In this document: in pieces, positions 18,160 to 28,799 of the stretch
Numbering within the stretch: the stretch's first letter is position 1
Layout: each line of letters begins with the position of its first letter
NCBI RefSeq assembly: GCF_001411555.2
Contig: NC_049909.1
Location: 14,256,686 to 14,320,685, forward strand
DNA: 64,000 bases
Reading direction: 5' to 3'
DNA from: Juglans regia
Lineage: Eukaryota > Streptophyta > Magnoliopsida > Fagales > Juglandaceae
Notes under the pieces: model-generated
What the model was told of the DNA's origin: nothing
Seen by the model: the letters and a program-made list of their open reading frames with translations, nothing else
Databases searched by the model: none
Made by a program: the position numbers and the translations under genes

Positions 18160-19300
18160 ACATTAAATATATACATGATGGACAAGAAGATGTAGACACA
18201 TATTAGCATGGAAAAATGGTGTTGATCCAATCTCACTGATGGAAATCATTTTCCTTGATGTGGTCTCAACATTTCGAATCTTACGAGTTTTTATGTCAAG
18301 CAGATTATAACTATGTCCCACAGAAACTTCTGGAAAAAGAATTCTCTGTATGAGACAAGCCATGATATAAACCTTCCATATAATTGAACATGAATCACAA
18401 AATCTATAAGAAGATAAACGAGATAACATCTTATAGTTTGTGCATCATCAACGTCTGACCCTTCGAGGAGATCCTGGTAAATGAAGTCTCGTCCAAAGCA
18501 ACTGGCTATAATCTCTTTTTTAGTTTTGGGTATTGAATTAAATATAATTGGCTGAAATTTATCAAATGAAGTATTTACACAAACGAAAAATGATAATTGG
18601 CTCCATGGATTTACTCCCTTAAATTTACCGTTTGGGTATTTTAATTTTTTTTTCCCTTAATGGTTAAGGATTTTTAGAAAATAATTGAACTAGTGCAATT
18701 TTAGAAAAATAATTTTAGAAAAAAAGAAGAAGTGCAATTTGCACTAGTGGTAACTTTTAGGAAGCAAATCCATGGGGCAAAGTATTAGCCCCCATACACA
18801 TATATCATCCAGATATGATGAAAGTAGTCAAATATGATTTGGCTAAAGTTAAAACACGCTGCAGTGTGTAGTACTCTACATTTTAAAAAGTCGAACAAGT
18901 TCTTGACAGATGATGGAATGTTTACCAATCCATGACTGTTGAAACCAAAGACACAGCTTGGAAGCTCTCTTGCATATGTTAAAGCAATGAAAGACAATTC
19001 ATTTGCAAATGTACCATTTATCGAATAGCTGGAGACCCAAAATATAATTGTTACAAATTCCGAAAATCACTCATATTTCACATAATCAACTAAGTTTTTT
19101 GGAAGTCTAAAAATATATGATGGAGCACAGTAAACAATACGTGTGGTCAACTAGAGCAACATTTGCATCCTCATTGTGTGTTGTTATGGCCAATGTATCT
19201 CTAACAATAAGAACATCTAAGTAGTCATCTACAGTATTGACAATATTGGATATTATCGAAGTCTTTGAAAGAAAGGAGATAATATATTTCCTGAACATGA
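18160..19300 (-). pseudogene. C45/AAT-domain acyltransferase-like gene fragment, copy 1
   Basis: Minus-strand exons from right to left: about 19139-19298 (DVLIVRDTLAITTHNEDANV, ALVDHTY); 18926-19028, with acceptor 'ctccag', content NGTFANELSFIALTYAREL and PSCVFGFNSHGL, and a GT donor 'gtaaac'; about 18428-18505 (CFGRDFIYQDLLEGSDVDDA); and from 18329 down to about 18170 (VSVGHSYNLLDIKTRKI, NVETTSR, SEIGSTPFFHANM). Consistent splice borders show that these are exons copied with their introns. The set resembles the middle of a plant C45/AAT-like protein; the N-terminal nucleophile region and the C-terminus are not found. Other possibilities are a different hydrolase of the same fold. Function of the source gene is not claimed. 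Confidence 0.58.
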
Positions 19301-20186
19301 TTAGTATTAGCTACACATGAACATGATCAACCACAATGCAATTGATGTAACGAAACTAATTATTTTGCTAGTTTGAAAGTCATGTGATTATATTAAGAAT
19401 ATACACTCCACTTTCTAGAATAGAGTAAAGTTGAAAACACTATTGCTAGCATTTAAACCAGGGTTAAATGTCACCGGCATTCTTTTACGGTGATTTTTGT
19501 TACTGTAAATACTTTTTACCGGCGTTAATAACTCGCAAGAAATAATCTAACATGTCCAATGGAGTCATTTCCAGCTGTTCAAAGTCGCCGAAAAAATTAC
19601 GGACTGTTAATGCTTTTGCCAGCACGTTCGGCAAGCACCGTAGGAGTAGAGGGAGAATCGGCTATTGTAGCCATTCCAAAATTTAGAATTTTTTGAAGTA
19701 CAAAAAATTGCATAGATAATTGATTTGATATTTATATGTAATAGAAAATTTATCTAAAATGATCAAAAAGTTAATTAAGGAAGCGAATTAGGGCTAATCT
19801 AATCTACGAATGTAAAAATAAAAGACGGATAGCGAGAGCAAGCCGTGCAAAGCAAACAATCTTTCTTTCTTTATTTCTCGCTCTCTGGTGTATAAAAAAT
19901 TTGCAGATAGAAAATTCAAAACCGGTGGTGCCTGCGTCAGACTGTGTGGTGGCTGTACCTATTATATAACTATGTGATGTAATTAATGTAACTCGATTGC
20001 TAGTTTTTCGTATGCAAATACCTATTCATTTTGCTATTTTATTTTATAAGTAAAAATATTATATATATATATTTATATATATATATATATCAATAGGAGT
20101 AACCAAGTATAGTGGACGTATACAAGAAAATACCTAACTCATACTAGAGAGCTCCTAATGACCCAAAAAGCCCATGAAAGTTAGAT

Positions 20187-21092
20187 CTATCCGAAATACA
20201 CTGAGCCCGAATTGGAATAGAACTCACTTCCCCATCCCCAACCCCTTTTTTTCCATAAGACTAATACTCCACCCGAAACTCTCTCTACGAGGACATCTTT
20301 ATAAAGCCCTCCCTTTAACTCCCTGTTTTTCTTAAGACTTGATTTAGTTTCAAGCGAGTGGCCCACCTCAATCACAGTGAATAGTACTTTAAATTGATCC
20401 ACATCCTCCATATGAAAGCCTCACAATATGTTGAATCTCGTTAACCTTATGCAGAACCTAATCCAATGGTGATCCGCTATATTTTTTATCGGAGGAAAAG
20501 AAACCAGGGGAAAAACATTATCCCCAAACACAGTTCCCAACTGCACTCCCAATCCTTGACATTCTTCCTCACAAGGCACCAAAGACAAACCCATAATTTC
20601 CTTCCCGCCATATCCTGCATTCAAATCCTGAACCTCATCAACAATTATATTGTTCTTGTCCAATGTTGTTGTCACCATTAAAGGTTCCTTCACCTCCTGC
20701 ATAACTATCATTGTATCATCGACGAGGACATTACTTGTAGGTGCTCCACCCCCCGAGGATCCTTTTTGTGCCACTTTGTCAGACCATATTGCTCCCTTAG
20801 GAGGCATATAATAGGTAGGGGAAACACTATCGTATGTTAACCCATTTTCATCTTCTGAAAGAGGCTCGTTTACTTCTTCCAAAGTACTCAAAACCTTGGA
20901 AGGATCCCCATCTTCAACTAAAAGTGAACCCTGGAAAAAGGTATCAACCCCATTTGCAACTGGTGACTGATGGCAGTCAAACAACAAGTTGCCGATGTCC
21001 TGAGTGATACCGGCACTTGAGGCATTCAAACCCGTAGGATCTACCCCTTGTCTCGCCCCCCCGTTGTACACTTTCGACCCACCACCCAAACC
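20187..21092 (-). pseudogene. LINE ORF1, 3' part
   Basis: Reading resumes in frame across the hAT insertion (LDLVIGLG then GGSKVYNGGARQG when the element and one 8-bp copy are removed). The protein is low-complexity and acidic (VDEVQDLNAGYGGKEIMG) and is broken by a stop near 20421, after which MEDVDQFKVLFTVIEVGHSL continues. This is the expected C-terminal end of ORF1. No endonuclease or reverse transcriptase follows. Confidence 0.6.
21085..21092. repeat. hAT 8-bp target-site duplication, left
   Basis: CCCAAACC, identical to 25708-25715. Confidence 0.95.
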
Positions 21093-21709
21093 TAGGGGTG
21101 TCAATATGTGACACGACCCGTTAACCTAACACGAACATGACACGATAAAAGCGGGTTAGGGTTTAGTCTTAACGGGTTCGGGTCAAAACAGGTTGACCCG
21201 TTAAGACACGATAGCTTAACGGGTCACTAACGGGTCAACCCGTTATAACCCGTTATGACCCGTTAAGAAAGTTAAAATTACCCTTTACCCTTATAACCTA
21301 AAGGCTATAACTAAAAGTATAAAAACTAATTAAAAAAAAAACCCTAACTCAATCAGCCGCCCCCCCTGTTTCGTGTTTCGTCGTTCCTCCCTTCTTCAGA
21401 AACACGATCCGAAGGTCGAACTCCTCAGCTCCTTGCGATGACGACGCCGCCCTCCAGGCTCGCCACTCCACTCATCTTCACAGTGACGTCGCGTCGCCTC
21501 CACTCCAGTTTGCTTCAGTCTTCGCGCCTCACGGTGACGCCGCCCCCCTCTAGTTTCACGGTGACGCCGAGTCACCCATAAAGATTTAAACCACGGATTC
21601 GCACTTGCCGCCGCCAGCGCCCCGTCGCCCACGCCTGTCGCCCATGCCCGTCGCCCACGCCGCACCTTCCACTGTAAGAAAATGTTATTTTCGAGTTGTT
21701 AAATGTGTT

Positions 21710-22085
21710 GTACAAACTTTCTACAGTTTTCTCGGCATCCAAACAGGGGTAACCCGTAACACCCATGATTCCCGATTGAATTTTTTATACTTCGTCTGTA
21801 TGTAAAATCGTAATGTTCTTCTGTATGTAATTGTACAGTTGTTCTATAGTTTTTCTCAGCATCCAAACAGGGTAACCCGTAACACCCATGATTCCCGTTT
21901 GAATTATTTATGCTTCTTCTGTATGTAAAATCGTAATGTTCTTCTGTATGTAATTGTACAGTTGTTCTATAGTTTTTCTTGGCATCAAAACAGGGTAACC
22001 CGTAACACCCATGATTCCCGATTGAATTATTTATGCTTCTTCTGTATGTAAAATCGTAATGTTCTTCTGTATGTAATTGTATTTG
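21710..22085 (+). repeat. Three 124-bp tandem repeats in hAT 5' region
   Basis: Units begin near 21710, 21834 and 21958 (the 'ctcggcatcc/ctcagcatcc/cttggcatca' anchors are at 21731, 21855 and 21979, spaced by exactly 124). Each unit contains the inverted-repeat motif GGGTAACCCGTAACACCCAT and ends with 'cttctgtatgtaa'. The first unit is the most diverged. They lie between the left subterminal region and the transposase start. Confidence 0.85.
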
Positions 22086-22089
22086 GGAT

Positions 22090-23000
22090 TAAGCGCAGGT
22101 CATGAATAATTATTTCACTGGCCAGTTTAATTTGAGGGAAAGGTTGATTTAATTATTTCACTAGCCGATTTAAAAGAGAGAAGGAAGTTAAGGAACTCAT
22201 TTGAGGGAAAGGTTGATTTTTTTTAGAACAGTTTGGTCTCTATTATTTCACTGGCTGATTTAATTTGAAAGTGCCAAAGATCTTGAAACAATTGAAAAAA
22301 AAAACCAAGTCATAAGTACGTAGAAAATAAAAAAATTTGAGTTATCATGAGTTGGTCATGATGGGCAGTCAATATAACCAGTCATCAGGAGATAAACTAG
22401 CTAGTAATCCTGTTTTGAACATCGAAGATTGATTGTATTAGCATCTTTCAGCTTTGTTGTGGTTTGTTGAGATGGCGGAGAATTCTTCCTAACAAGAATA
22501 AATTATTAAATTTGGATCCAAGAAGAGATGATTATATATTGCTACATGAATAGATGGCGGAGAAAATTTAATAAATTTGGTGTGTATGTGACATATGTCA
22601 TCCCAAAGTGGAGAAAAATAAAACAAGAAAAAAAATTAAAATACAAAAATTATTGAAGGTAAGTCATGCTTCACTATTGTCATTAACTCAACTAAAACTC
22701 CAATAAATTCAGTTAAAGAGTTCATTTATTTTATTTTACCCAAAGTTTCTTGAAATGTAATCTACACGATTGTATTACGAGTCTATCTTTCTCCTACTCA
22801 ATCGGGCATATTCTAGATGATCTTAATCAAGAATTCTAGAAGATATATATATATATATATCAATCTCGTAATAAATTTTGTAATTAATTATAAAATCGGG
22901 CATATAATCTACACGATTGCTGCTTTCGTTTTTTACGTGTAAATTGGTCCCCTACAATTAATGTCATACTCTTACATTTTTTCTTGTTGTTTGTTGTCAG
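22090..23000 (+). other. hAT 5' leader, noncoding
   Basis: No coding match. It includes direct repeats of 'tttgagggaaaggttgattt' (22130 and 22200 areas), an AT microsatellite at 22842-22860, and a probable 3' splice site 'ttgttgtcag' directly before the transposase ATG at 23001. A leader intron ending at 23000 is therefore plausible. Confidence 0.45.
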
Positions 23001-25235
23001 ATGAGTTCGGCAGCAAGTGAAAATGATGAGATGATTGATTTGGACCCGTTTGACTCAGAAAGTATTCAAAATGAGGAAGTTAAAACAAAAATAAGGAAAC
23101 GGTCAAACGTGTGGGCTTTTTTTGAAATGGTTCCTGATTCTGAGAACAATGATGGCAAACCACGAGCCAAGTGTAAGATGTGTGGAGTTATTTATATGGC
23201 AGCAAGCAAATATGAGACCGGCAATATGAGGCGTCACTTTGAGACATGCCCTAGGAGAAGTTCACGAGATATTGGTCAGATGCTGTTATCACAAAATAGT
23301 GGAAATATTTCGGTAAGCACTCATAAATTTGACACTGAACAATATAGAGAAATTTTGGTATCTGCTATTGTGAAGCATGAATTGCCTTTTCGGTTTATTG
23401 AATATTCGAGGGTGAGATCTTCATTACAATATTTACGTCCAGATGTTCCAATTATTTCTAAGAATACTGCCAAGGCTGATTTGGTTAAGATATATCATCG
23501 AGAAAAAAAAAAAGGATTAAATGCATGTTAAATGATTCTCCTGGTAGAATTAGTCTAACATCTGACTTATGGATTTCTATAACCACTGATGGTTATATGT
23601 GCATTACAGCACATTTTCTGGATAAGAATTGGGTTCTGCAGAAAAGAGTTTTGAACTTTTCTTTTATGCCACCACCACATAATGGCATATCTTTGTCTGA
23701 AAAAATTTATAATTTGCTATGTGAGTGGGGAATTCAACACAAGATTTTTTCATTGACTTTAGACAATGCTTCTTCTAATGATGTTTCAATAGAGTTGTTA
23801 AAAACTCAATTAAACATTAAGAAAGCTCTTCTTTGTGATGGTGAGTTCTTTCATCTTCGTTGTTGTGCTCATATTCTGAATTTGGTAGTACAAGATGGAT
23901 TAAAAGAGATTGATGTTGCTATCCAAAAAGTTCGTGAAAGTATCAAGTATTTCAAAGGATCACAAACAAGGAAAGTAAAATTTATGGATTCAACAAATCA
24001 AATATCTTTGGATAGCAAGAAAGGGTTGAGATAGGATGTCCCCACTAGATGGAATTCTACTTATCTTATGCTTGAGAGTGCTCTTTTCTATCGCCATGCC
24101 TTTACTCATTTGGAGTTGACTGATTCCAATTTTAAGCATTGTCCATCAATATCTGAGTGGGAAAGAGTACAGAAGATTAACGATTTATTGAGAGTTTTTT
24201 TATAGAGACACCTGTAATTTTTCTGGGATGAAATACCCTACAGCCAATCTCTACTTTCCATCAGTGTTTTCGATTTATTTTACATTAAAGAGGCACTCTG
24301 AGGGTGAAGATGACTACATGAAGAGAATGTGTTGTAAAATGCTTGCTAAGTTTGAGAAATATTGGTCCGAGTTCAATGTGTTGTTGGCTATAGCAGTTAT
24401 ATTGGATCCTCGATACAAGCTTCATTTTGTTGATTTTTCTTATACAAAGCTTTATGGAGAATGTTCTATAGAGTATATGAATGTTGGAGCAAAATGTCAT
24501 CTCTTTTCATGGAATATGGTTCTTCTAGTGCTCCTACAATGACATGTTCTACCACGACTTCTGATAGCACTGTTATTAGAGAGGAAAGTCAGTCTTCATA
24601 TGATAATTTTTTATTGGAGGTAATATCAAATAATATTTTTTGTTTAATGATTTATATTATATTGTTGTTTCATATCACATATTGACTTGAAAATATTTTT
24701 ATTTGTTTTTTGTACACAGGAATTTGATACATTTAGACCTGATGAACTTTCTGGCTATATGAAAAAAAGTCAATTGGATCTTTACTTGGATGAACCTAGG
24801 GCAGAAAGAAATGCAAAGATTGATATTCTTTCCTTTTGGAAAGGAAATGAATTTCGTTATCCTGATCTTGCTCATATGGCTCGTGACATTTTGAGTGTTC
24901 CAGTTTCTACAGTTGCATCTGAATCTACTTTTAGTGTTGGTGGGCGTATCATTGATCAGTTTAGAAGTGCACTAAAAGCAGATATTGTTGAAGCATTAGT
25001 TTGCACTAGAGATTGGTTATATGGTGAGGAGCAAGGTAATATTATAGTATTTTATTAAATAAATGACTGTAATTTTTCAATAATATAAAACTTTACTGAT
25101 GTCTTTTTTTTAATAGAAATACAAGAAGAAGTTAATTTGGACGAGTTAACTGAAGATGTAATGGAGTTGGAGAACAACAAGGGCAAGGGCTTGGAGGACA
25201 CTCCACCTCATTCTTCAACTTCTAGATTTGTTTAG
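23001..25235 (+). pseudogene. hAT transposase, degraded
   Basis: hAT transposases bind the terminal repeats and cut the element out. Domains in order: BED zinc finger (CKMC ... HFETC, about 23171-23250); RNase H-like catalytic core (LTSDLWISIT, FSLTLDNASSND, FFHLRCCAHILNLVVQDGL at 23560-23910); DUF4413-like part (FEKYWSEFNVLLAIAVILDP at 24349); and C-terminal dimerisation domain (VPVSTVASESTFSVGGRIID at 24898). Exons appear to be 23001-24619, 24720-25035 and 25117-25235. Defects: a frameshift at the A-run 23502-23513, an in-frame TAG at 24032-24034 where the family has W before DVPTRWNSTY, a frameshift near 24200, and one near 24450-24480. The protein cannot be made at full length. Confidence 0.9.
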
Positions 25236-25707
25236 ATTTGTGTTTTTAATTTTTATTATATTTGGGATTGTAATATTAATATAATTACTATGTGTGTTTT
25301 GTTTATTATATTTGAGATGTAATTTTAATATATTGTTACAATGTGTGTGGATATTTGTTTGGATTGTAATTTTAGACTTGTAGTTTTTTTTTTTTCAGAT
25401 ATTATTATATTTAAAATTTATAATAGGATAAAACGGGTCGTGTCGGGTCGTGTCATATCGTGTCAGTTCAATCCATTAATGTAAACGGGTTGAAACGAGT
25501 CGGATCGTGTTGTGTCAATTTATTTCCTAATGTGTCATAACGGGTCGGGTCGTGTCGTGTCAACCCGTTATCAAACCGTGTCGTGTTCGTGTTTAGAATT
25601 TTGACACGAAACCCTTAACGGGTCGTGTTCGTGTTGACCCATTAACTGTAATGTATATACTCTGACACGACACGAACACGACCCGTTAACACGATTTGAC
25701 ACCCCTA

Positions 25708-25715
25708 CCCAAACC
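25708..25715. repeat. hAT 8-bp target-site duplication, right
   Basis: CCCAAACC, identical to 21085-21092. Confidence 0.95.
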
Positions 25716-26450
25716 TATGACCAGGTCTAGCCCCTTATTCACTTTAATCATAAGATCTCTCACATACTCCATAACTCCCGTCAATTGAGCTCTAACAACC
25801 CACAAGACCCCCTCCACTTCTCCCACCCTCAAACACCTGACAGAGGTAGCCATTCCACCCTGCAACATATGGTGCTTATCTTCCACTTCTCCCAATGTCA
25901 CCTGACAGCCTTTGTCCCCTAAAAGTGCCTTACCCTTTCCTTCGGCCGCAGAGCTATTTTCTACCGGACTACGCCCCGGTGAGCTCAACACCAAGGCTTA
26001 CGAGGTACCTTTGACCAACGGAAGCCTTCCCACTGTCTTTCCATCAACAAACTCCCCTCTATTTGCATGCTTCAAAACAACAGCTTTGGACCCAGTGGCG
26101 CTTCGAATGATATGCATAAAACCTTTTCCTCCAATGCCATTTGCACCTTCCGGGATCACCAACAAACCTTTCCTCCTTCCATTCCGGAAGTTTGAGAGTT
26201 GCAGAAAGCTACCCCTTGCATTAATATGATGTTGAATGATGAGAACTCCATTACCCATCCTTAGCTCCCTAAATAATTTCTCGTGACAAATGAGTTCTAA
26301 ACCATCCTCTATCCCCTTAGCCACCCATGAAGCTGCCATCCCACATAGACACATGAACTTAGCCATCATTTTACTACGTTCAGATATGCAAAAAACTATT
26401 TCCTCCCTTTTTCGTACAAATGAAAATTTTTTTCTTCCACCTTCAGCCAC
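25708..26450 (-). pseudogene. LINE ORF1, 5' part
   Basis: The minus strand reads MAEGGRKKFSFVRKREEIVF from 26450, then WVAKGIEDGL, FLQLSNFRNGRRKGLLVIPE and GKGFMHIIRSA, the N-terminal region of plant LINE ORF1 proteins (nucleic acid-binding). A stop at about 25998 and a frame change separate it from the continuation that begins at 25994 and runs to the hAT insertion point. A stop or shift means ORF1 was already damaged or has decayed since. Confidence 0.65.
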
Positions 26451-26805
26451 CTCTCACCATCCATCTGAGATGAATCTGCATCGTGCATCGTCATCCTCTG
26501 ATCCCAAATCACAGGATCATCTCCCAAGATCATCTCACGTCGCCATCTAAAGGACAAAAGATGTTATACGGGAATAGCAAGCAGATATGAGATACTATTG
26601 TAGATTTGCGCCTATGAACCAAAGGAGTTGAAAATCCTGGTCTCTAAAGGGAGGACCGAAGTCGGAGTGCCCTTAGAGGAGTCGTCAGCACCCGTCGGTC
26701 TTGTCTGTGGCCGCAACAGGGTGCCTTAGGGTTTTCTCTCTCCGTACATTAAAATATTGAAGAACCAAAAATAAGAAAGCAATTAATATTACATTACATT
26801 TTGCT

Positions 26806-27189
26806 GTTGGCCAGGCTTTCCTTTAGCAAATAGGGACTGCCACTAAGTGTTGCCTTACTGCTACTACTACTTTATTTGGTGTTTGAAAAGTTCAGTGCAT
26901 TAAATTGTCTTATTTGGCGTCCTACTTATGATCTTTTTACTGCTGGGCCAATGAGGACATCTTACTACCTAGGGATCATGGTTTCTTGTTTTCAGATTTA
27001 TGACAGAGATAATTGTGTTAGCAATAGTTGTTCAGGATTAAAATATTCTCATTTGTTTATCTTTCCATTTGTTTGTTTTGTTCTATTTGTAGCCACACGA
27101 TACCTAAAGAATGATCCCTTTTTTTTTTATAAAAAAGGAAAATATTTTCTTTGAATTTATGTTATTAATCTCTTTTCCCCAATTTCCAG
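26806..27189 (+). other. Noncoding flank before PBE remnant
   Basis: AT-rich DNA between the end of the LINE and the first PBE remnant. It looks like intron sequence, ending with a normal acceptor (ttccag at 27184-27189). The catalytic first exon expected here is absent. Confidence 0.45.
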
Positions 27190-27639
27190 CATCCCAGTCT
27201 GTAAAGAAAATCATTGAAATCAATCCTTACATGCTCAGCACAATGGCTGGAGGAGCTGCTGACTGCCAATTTTGGCATAGAAACCTAGGCATCAAGGTAA
27301 TCTGCATGTTATAAATTTTCTGCATCTTTCTATATATCACTATGTATACAAGGAATAGAAAAATCTATTACTACTATATGCATAAACCATTTGCAAAGCC
27401 CACAACCTACCACTTGTTTCTTATGCAAGCAATACTAGTAGTACCATAGCCAAGTACTACAGAGCTTTGAAGAGCAGGCTTCACTACTGCCATTTAGGTT
27501 TCTGTAGGAGATCGTAGCAAAATTCATTTAAACATTACAACAAAAATTTGTAAATAAAAAGAACTTTTATACTTTTCTGCAATAAAATGAGTAACCACTA
27601 TCCACAATGTGACTTGACTGATGCGGAACCTAGGGGCTA

Positions 27640-27800
27640 ATAGTGAGGGCTATGCAAAAATTCGACTCCGAATCTGCACCGTCGGAGTCAAAGCTCTGAT
27701 AAAACGGAGTTGGAGTCGGATTTGTTGTTTAGCCAACTCCACTCCGACTCCGAATCCAACTTTGACCTCCAACTCTGACTTTTTGACTCTGATTTTAATA
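27640..27800. mobile_element. Fragment with GGAGTCGG-type subterminal repeats
   Basis: The segment begins 'gagggctatgcaaaaattcg' and carries repeated ACTCCGA / CGGAGTCGG / ACTCCGACTCCGAA in both orientations. This pattern of a 'GGGCTATGCAAA'-like end plus alternating inverted 7-9-mers resembles a non-autonomous hAT end. No opposite terminus was found; a related stretch 'actccattccgattccaatc' lies at 28563-28583. It sits in the second visible PBE intron. Confidence 0.4.
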
Positions 27801-28790
27801 AAAATGTATTATTTATATAGATCATATATACTCATATAAAAGTCTAGAACTTATATAATTAAATTCGATAATATTAATAGACTAATAATCAATTATATAT
27901 ACACACTACACATCATAGTATCACTATCATGCATATTACATATATTAGAGTAGATGAAGCTTGACTAGTTAATAGTGAGTCATGTACGATGTATATATTG
28001 TGAGACTATTAATTTATTATCTAGATTATAATATAGTAGTATGTAACTAGATTCTAATACAATATTTGGCTTGTATTTGAGTGGCTAGTTGTGTTTCTTA
28101 TTTGTAATTTATTCAGTAATGAATGATTAGATAAGGGACATTGTCATTGGACCATGATGGCTCATGATTGCTCTTACTTGTTAGTTTTTATTTGCTTGGG
28201 TGTTAGCTTGGGCCTTGTATAGATGATTAAGCAATCATTTTATTGTTTTAAGTTGATTTGGCAGTCTGAGACTCTAATATGAAATGATAGTATATTAAGA
28301 ATAACCTAAAGGGCCAACTGTATATTTTTAATTTCTTTACATTTTTTATTTTTATTTTTCAGGTTTGCATAGTATATGAAATTTTTTTACTTATGTTTTT
28401 GGTTTTTTCATATCTAAAATCTGTTTTTTTTTTTTTTTTTTTGTAATGTTTCTAGTAAACTCGAAATGAAAGCCTGCAAAAAAAAAAAGATATGTTATGT
28501 GTAAAGTCGTATTTAAAAATAGGCTAAATATGAAGCAAAAAAAAAAAAAAAGCCTAATTCTAACTCCATTCCGATTCCAATCCAATAAATCAGAGTCAAA
28601 GTTAAGAAATAAATGAGAGAAACATTAGAAATGAATCATGACCATCGATTGGATGTTATGAGTAAAACCTGTTATAACTTGTACCCTGTTTTGTATTTCT
28701 CTTGGGAATGAGTTGCGTCGAGTTTTGTGCAAGTTTACTAAAAATCTTCAATGTTCAGTAACTTCTTATCTCTTCATGTATTTTTCAGGA
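27801..28790. other. AT-rich intron stretch of PBE pseudogene
   Basis: No gene. It contains A- and T-runs (28424-28442, 28480-28490, 28539-28551) and low-complexity AT DNA. It could be the interior of the element whose one end lies at 27640, but I see no supporting inverted terminus. Confidence 0.35.
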
Positions 28791-28799
28791 TCTTAAGAC

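Larger units (their letters stand above)
10600..20000. mobile_element. CACTA-like array with amplified host-gene exons
   Basis: The region is a patchwork of recurring modules. The typical CACTA (En/Spm) terminus occurs twice, CACTATAAGAAATTTG at 12707 and CACTACAAGAAATTTG at 17678, each followed by subterminal DNA rich in GCCGCAA, TCGCCG and GGCGATC motifs. Module A (about 330 bp, starting 'ataaatgttacaaattg') occurs at about 12150, 13180, 14465, 15720, 16385, 17098 and 19043. Module B (starting 'tttaaaccagggttaaatg') occurs near 11065, 12930, 13585, 14870, 16795, 17905 and 19450. Module C ('gcgaattagggct', 'ggtcctcatagaac') occurs at about 13740-14440, 15000-15700, 19600-19990 and partly at 16075 and 16905. 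Between 13180 and 15720 the A+B+C unit repeats with a period near 1.25-1.29 kb. No CACTA transposase is recognisable. The exons carried on the minus strand are annotated separately. Confidence 0.7.
21093..25707 (+). mobile_element. hAT transposon (Ac/Tag1-like), 4,615 bp
   Basis: The ends are perfect 12-bp inverted repeats, TAGGGGTGTCAA at 21093-21104 and TTGACACCCCTA at 25696-25707. The target duplication CCCAAACC is exact at 21085-21092 and 25708-25715. Both subterminal regions (about 21110-21290 and 25430-25695) are dense with AACGGGT/ACCCGTT and GGTCGTGTCGTGTC motifs, probable transposase binding sites. The transposase gene (23001-25235) is in the plus orientation but decayed. The element landed in the ORF1 of a minus-strand LINE. 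Confidence 0.95.
20036..26800 (-). mobile_element. LINE (L1-type), ORF2-deleted, split by an hAT element
   Basis: On the minus strand the order is 5' region (about 26560-26790), ORF1 (26450-25708 continuing at 21092-20200) and a LINE 3' tail with an AT microsatellite (20150-20036). The reverse transcriptase ORF is missing: ORF1's end (VDQFKVLFTVIEVGHS, matching YEDQFMVLLTAIEAG of the LINE at 31050) is followed within about 200 bases by the 3' tail. A possible target duplication, CATTTTGCT, lies at about 20021-20029 and 26797-26805. An hAT element (21093-25707) interrupts ORF1. Confidence 0.72.

Noticed and set aside
21085..25715. CRISPR-like array or bacterial features
   Set aside because: The regular spacing here is a three-unit tandem repeat inside a plant hAT element; spacers and cas-like genes are absent and the sequence is clearly eukaryotic.
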